From JAICLL01 sp035252155 (GTDB lineage: Bacteria > Planctomycetota > Planctomycetia > Pirellulales > JAICIG01), in contig DATFDL010000088.1 of the NCBI GenBank assembly GCA_035252155.1, forward strand, positions 1 through 7,280: a stretch of DNA of 7,280 bases. The letters run 5' to 3'. The translations under genes and the position numbers were made by a program. Under the pieces are notes generated by a model. It saw only the letters and a list, made by a program, of their open reading frames with translations. It was not told the origin of the DNA and ran no database searches. The stretch's first letter is position 1; every line of letters begins with the position of its first letter. Shown in pieces: positions 6,296 through 7,280 of this stretch.

Positions 6296-6583
6296 TCATT
6301 GTTCGGGGTTGATGTCGATGGCGTCCAAAATTGCCGCGTTGTAGGCATCGACCGGCTTCAACTCGGGCAGGAACGGCTGGGCCGCCTCGCCGCCTTCGCT
6401 GATGGCAATCAGACTGCCGACGCCGGCGCCTAGTGAGTCGTAGACGACCAGTTCTTCGCCCGCTGGTTCGCCGCTTGCGAGCTCATCGAGCGTTAGCGAT
6501 ACGGCCAGGCGATAACAGGCCGCATCGAGGCTGGGATGCCAGCGGTTCAAGATCACCGTGCCGATCACTTTGGCGATGCGCAT
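6296..6583 (-). CDS. EutN/CcmL-type microcompartment vertex protein (BMC-P)
   Basis: BMC-P proteins form pentamers that cap the vertices of the protein shell of bacterial microcompartments. The 95-residue product has normal length and the family signature: the N-terminal strand MRIAKVIGTVILNRWHPSL, the central VVYDSLGAGVGSLIAISEG (48-65) with the conserved Gly-Ala-Gly-x-Gly turn, and the end KPVDAYNAAILDAIDI (76-91) for the last strand and helix. The ATG at 6583 was chosen because the 70 in-frame residues upstream are the upstream gene read in another frame. It begins 2 bases after the stop of the RpiB-like gene, so the two are translationally linked. Shell hexamer and enzyme genes are not in the window and would be expected upstream, beyond 7280. 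Which microcompartment it serves is unknown; planctomycetes are known to use one for fucose and rhamnose breakdown. Confidence 0.93.
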   Translation of the reverse strand: MRIAKVIGTVILNRWHPSLDAACYRLAVSLTLDELASGEPAGEELVVYDSLGAGVGSLIAISEGGEAAQPFLPELKPVDAYNAAILDAIDINPEQ

Positions 6584-6585
6584 CG

Positions 6586-7164
6586 TTATTCTAAATGGCT
6601 CCGATATTCCGCTGGACAAGGATACGGCGCGCCGGCGACGAACCGCCCGACCAGGCGTTTTAGCTCGAACCAACTGCGACCGGCGGGATCGACCACCAGC
6701 AGGTTGCCGCCGGCAGCCTGCAAAACCTGCATGGTCGCTGCAACGGTTTGAGCCATCACGGCCCGCACGCCCCGCCGGCGATTGGCCAGACACAAGGCGA
6801 CCGCGGCCTGGCCCGTGAGCAGCACGGCGGGCTTTCCACCTTTCACAATTTCCTCACCCAGCTCGTCGATCACTTGCCTCAAACCTGTTTGCGCCATGGG
6901 TTCGATGGTGATTCGCTCTCGCGCGAGAGCTTCAATCAATCTTGCTGATTCGTAGTTCGTTTCCGCTTGCCCCCAGGCGACCGCCTGACGAGTCTTGTTC
7001 ACATGGGTTATGACGGCATAACCAATCGCAATGCTCCGCCGGTTCAGTTCGTCACGGGCGGCCGGTGTAATCACCGCTCGTGGCTGCACCGTGATTTGGC
7101 CCACTCGATCCAGCTTTTCTTCAAGTTCCGAAAGCGTGACCACACGCGCTTTCAGCTCCAACAC
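6586..7164 (-). CDS. Microcompartment-associated protein with RpiB-like C-terminal domain
   Basis: From a GTG at 7164 the product has 192 residues. The N-terminal part (about 5-50) contains ITVQPRAVITPAARDEL and then SIAIG. This 'TPxARDxL...gI.i' pattern resembles the segment found in EutT/EutQ-like and other microcompartment-associated proteins. The C-terminal part (about 95-185: AVLLTGQAAVALCLANRRRG, VRAVMAQTVAAT, NLLVVDPAGRS, RFVAGAPYPCP) resembles the Rossmann-like fold of RpiB/LacAB sugar-phosphate isomerases, where AANK..GIRAA is typical. The classical RpiB active-site N-terminus (SDHAG) is absent, so isomerase activity should not be assumed. Its stop is 2 bases before the EutN-type start, so they form one operon. 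The start is uncertain: the frame stays open to the window edge, with GTG at 7236 and TTG at 7161 as alternatives. Residues encoded upstream of 7164 come from the palindromic repeat and are probably not protein. Confidence 0.7.
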   Translation of the reverse strand: MLELKARVVTLSELEEKLDRVGQITVQPRAVITPAARDELNRRSIAIGYAVITHVNKTRQAVAWGQAETNYESARLIEALARERITIEPMAQTGLRQVIDELGEEIVKGGKPAVLLTGQAAVALCLANRRRGVRAVMAQTVAATMQVLQAAGGNLLVVDPAGRSWFELKRLVGRFVAGAPYPCPAEYRSHLE

Positions 7165-7198
7165 GGTGGCTGGGGCAGAGCCTTGGCGATGCCCCGGT
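7164..7198. repeat. Palindromic intergenic repeat, copy 2 (inverted copy of 1-35)
   Basis: All 35 bases are the exact reverse complement of 1-35. The copy ends at the first base of the proposed GTG start of the RpiB-like gene, so the element abuts or forms its 5' untranslated region. Confidence 0.85.
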
Positions 7199-7223
7199 GG
7201 TACACCGTCACCGGGGCATCGCC
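7185..7223. repeat. Perfect 15-bp inverted repeat joining two repeat copies
   Basis: Arms 7185-7199 and 7209-7223 are exact reverse complements around a 9-base loop (7200-7208). They arise because copy 2 faces a second, divergent copy that begins at about 7210. A transcript entering the RpiB-like gene from the right would carry this stable hairpin shortly before the start codon. Confidence 0.85.
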
Positions 7224-7280
7224 TGGCCGACAACACCTGCTCGTTGTCGCCGGCCAGTTTCCGGCCAGGCTCTGCCCCGG
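7210..7280. repeat. Palindromic repeat, copy 3, carrying a 43-base palindromic insert
   Basis: The flanks ACCGGGGCATCGCC (7210-7223) and AGGCTCTGCCCC (7267-7278) match 1-14 and 16-27. They are separated by 7224-7266, where copy 1 has a single base. Part of that insert folds on itself (CTGGCCGACAAC at 7223-7234 against GTTGTC and GGCCAG within 7244-7258). The outer arms 7171-7183 and 7267-7278 also pair, so 7171-7278 is a nested palindrome. The element runs into the window edge. Confidence 0.65.

Noticed and set aside
6584..6793. 70-residue upstream extension of the EutN-type protein
   Set aside because: It overlaps the RpiB-like gene in a second frame, while the ATG at 6583 gives the exact family start.

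Overview
The window is GC-rich bacterial DNA that looks like a member of the Planctomycetota, probably Pirellulales-like. This is inferred from four things: an EutN/CcmL microcompartment gene next to a protein of a kind I associate with planctomycete microcompartment loci; a large secreted beta-propeller plus LamG protein; a XylR-like AraC regulator; and palindromic GC-rich intergenic repeats. No rRNA, tRNA, CRISPR array or intact insertion sequence was seen.

Layout. Positions 1-35 hold one copy of a palindromic repeat. On the minus strand follow secG (55-441) and tpiA (455-1219), a tight housekeeping pair, preceded by a XylR-type AraC regulator (1329-2483). A divergent intergenic region (2484-2638) leads to a plus-strand stretch with two damaged accessory genes: an Rpn/DUF4351-type protein that has lost its nuclease core (2639-3262) and a 5'-truncated HNH endonuclease (about 3282/3372-3704). 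A 317-base gene-free stretch follows, then a 701-residue exported protein with a TolB-like propeller and a LamG-type jellyroll (4022-6127). It converges on a minus-strand pair, an RpiB-like microcompartment-associated protein (6586-7164) and an EutN/CcmL vertex protein (6296-6583). A perfect 30-bp inverted repeat lies in the convergent gap. The last 117 bases are a compound palindromic repeat related to the one at position 1.

How it may fit together. tpiA and secG are probably co-transcribed, possibly with read-through from the regulator. The most interesting signal is a two-block sequence upstream of the regulator and Rpn-like gene (2504-2580), found again upstream of the propeller/LamG gene (3915-3992) with the same 15-base internal spacing. 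Its core is a tandem GCAAAA-N2-GCAAAA. I infer that it is an operator of the AraC-type regulator, linking the regulator to the exported protein, and that the decaying Rpn/HNH island now separates two partners that were once neighbours. The EutN/RpiB-like pair is probably the edge of a larger microcompartment operon to the right, outside the window.
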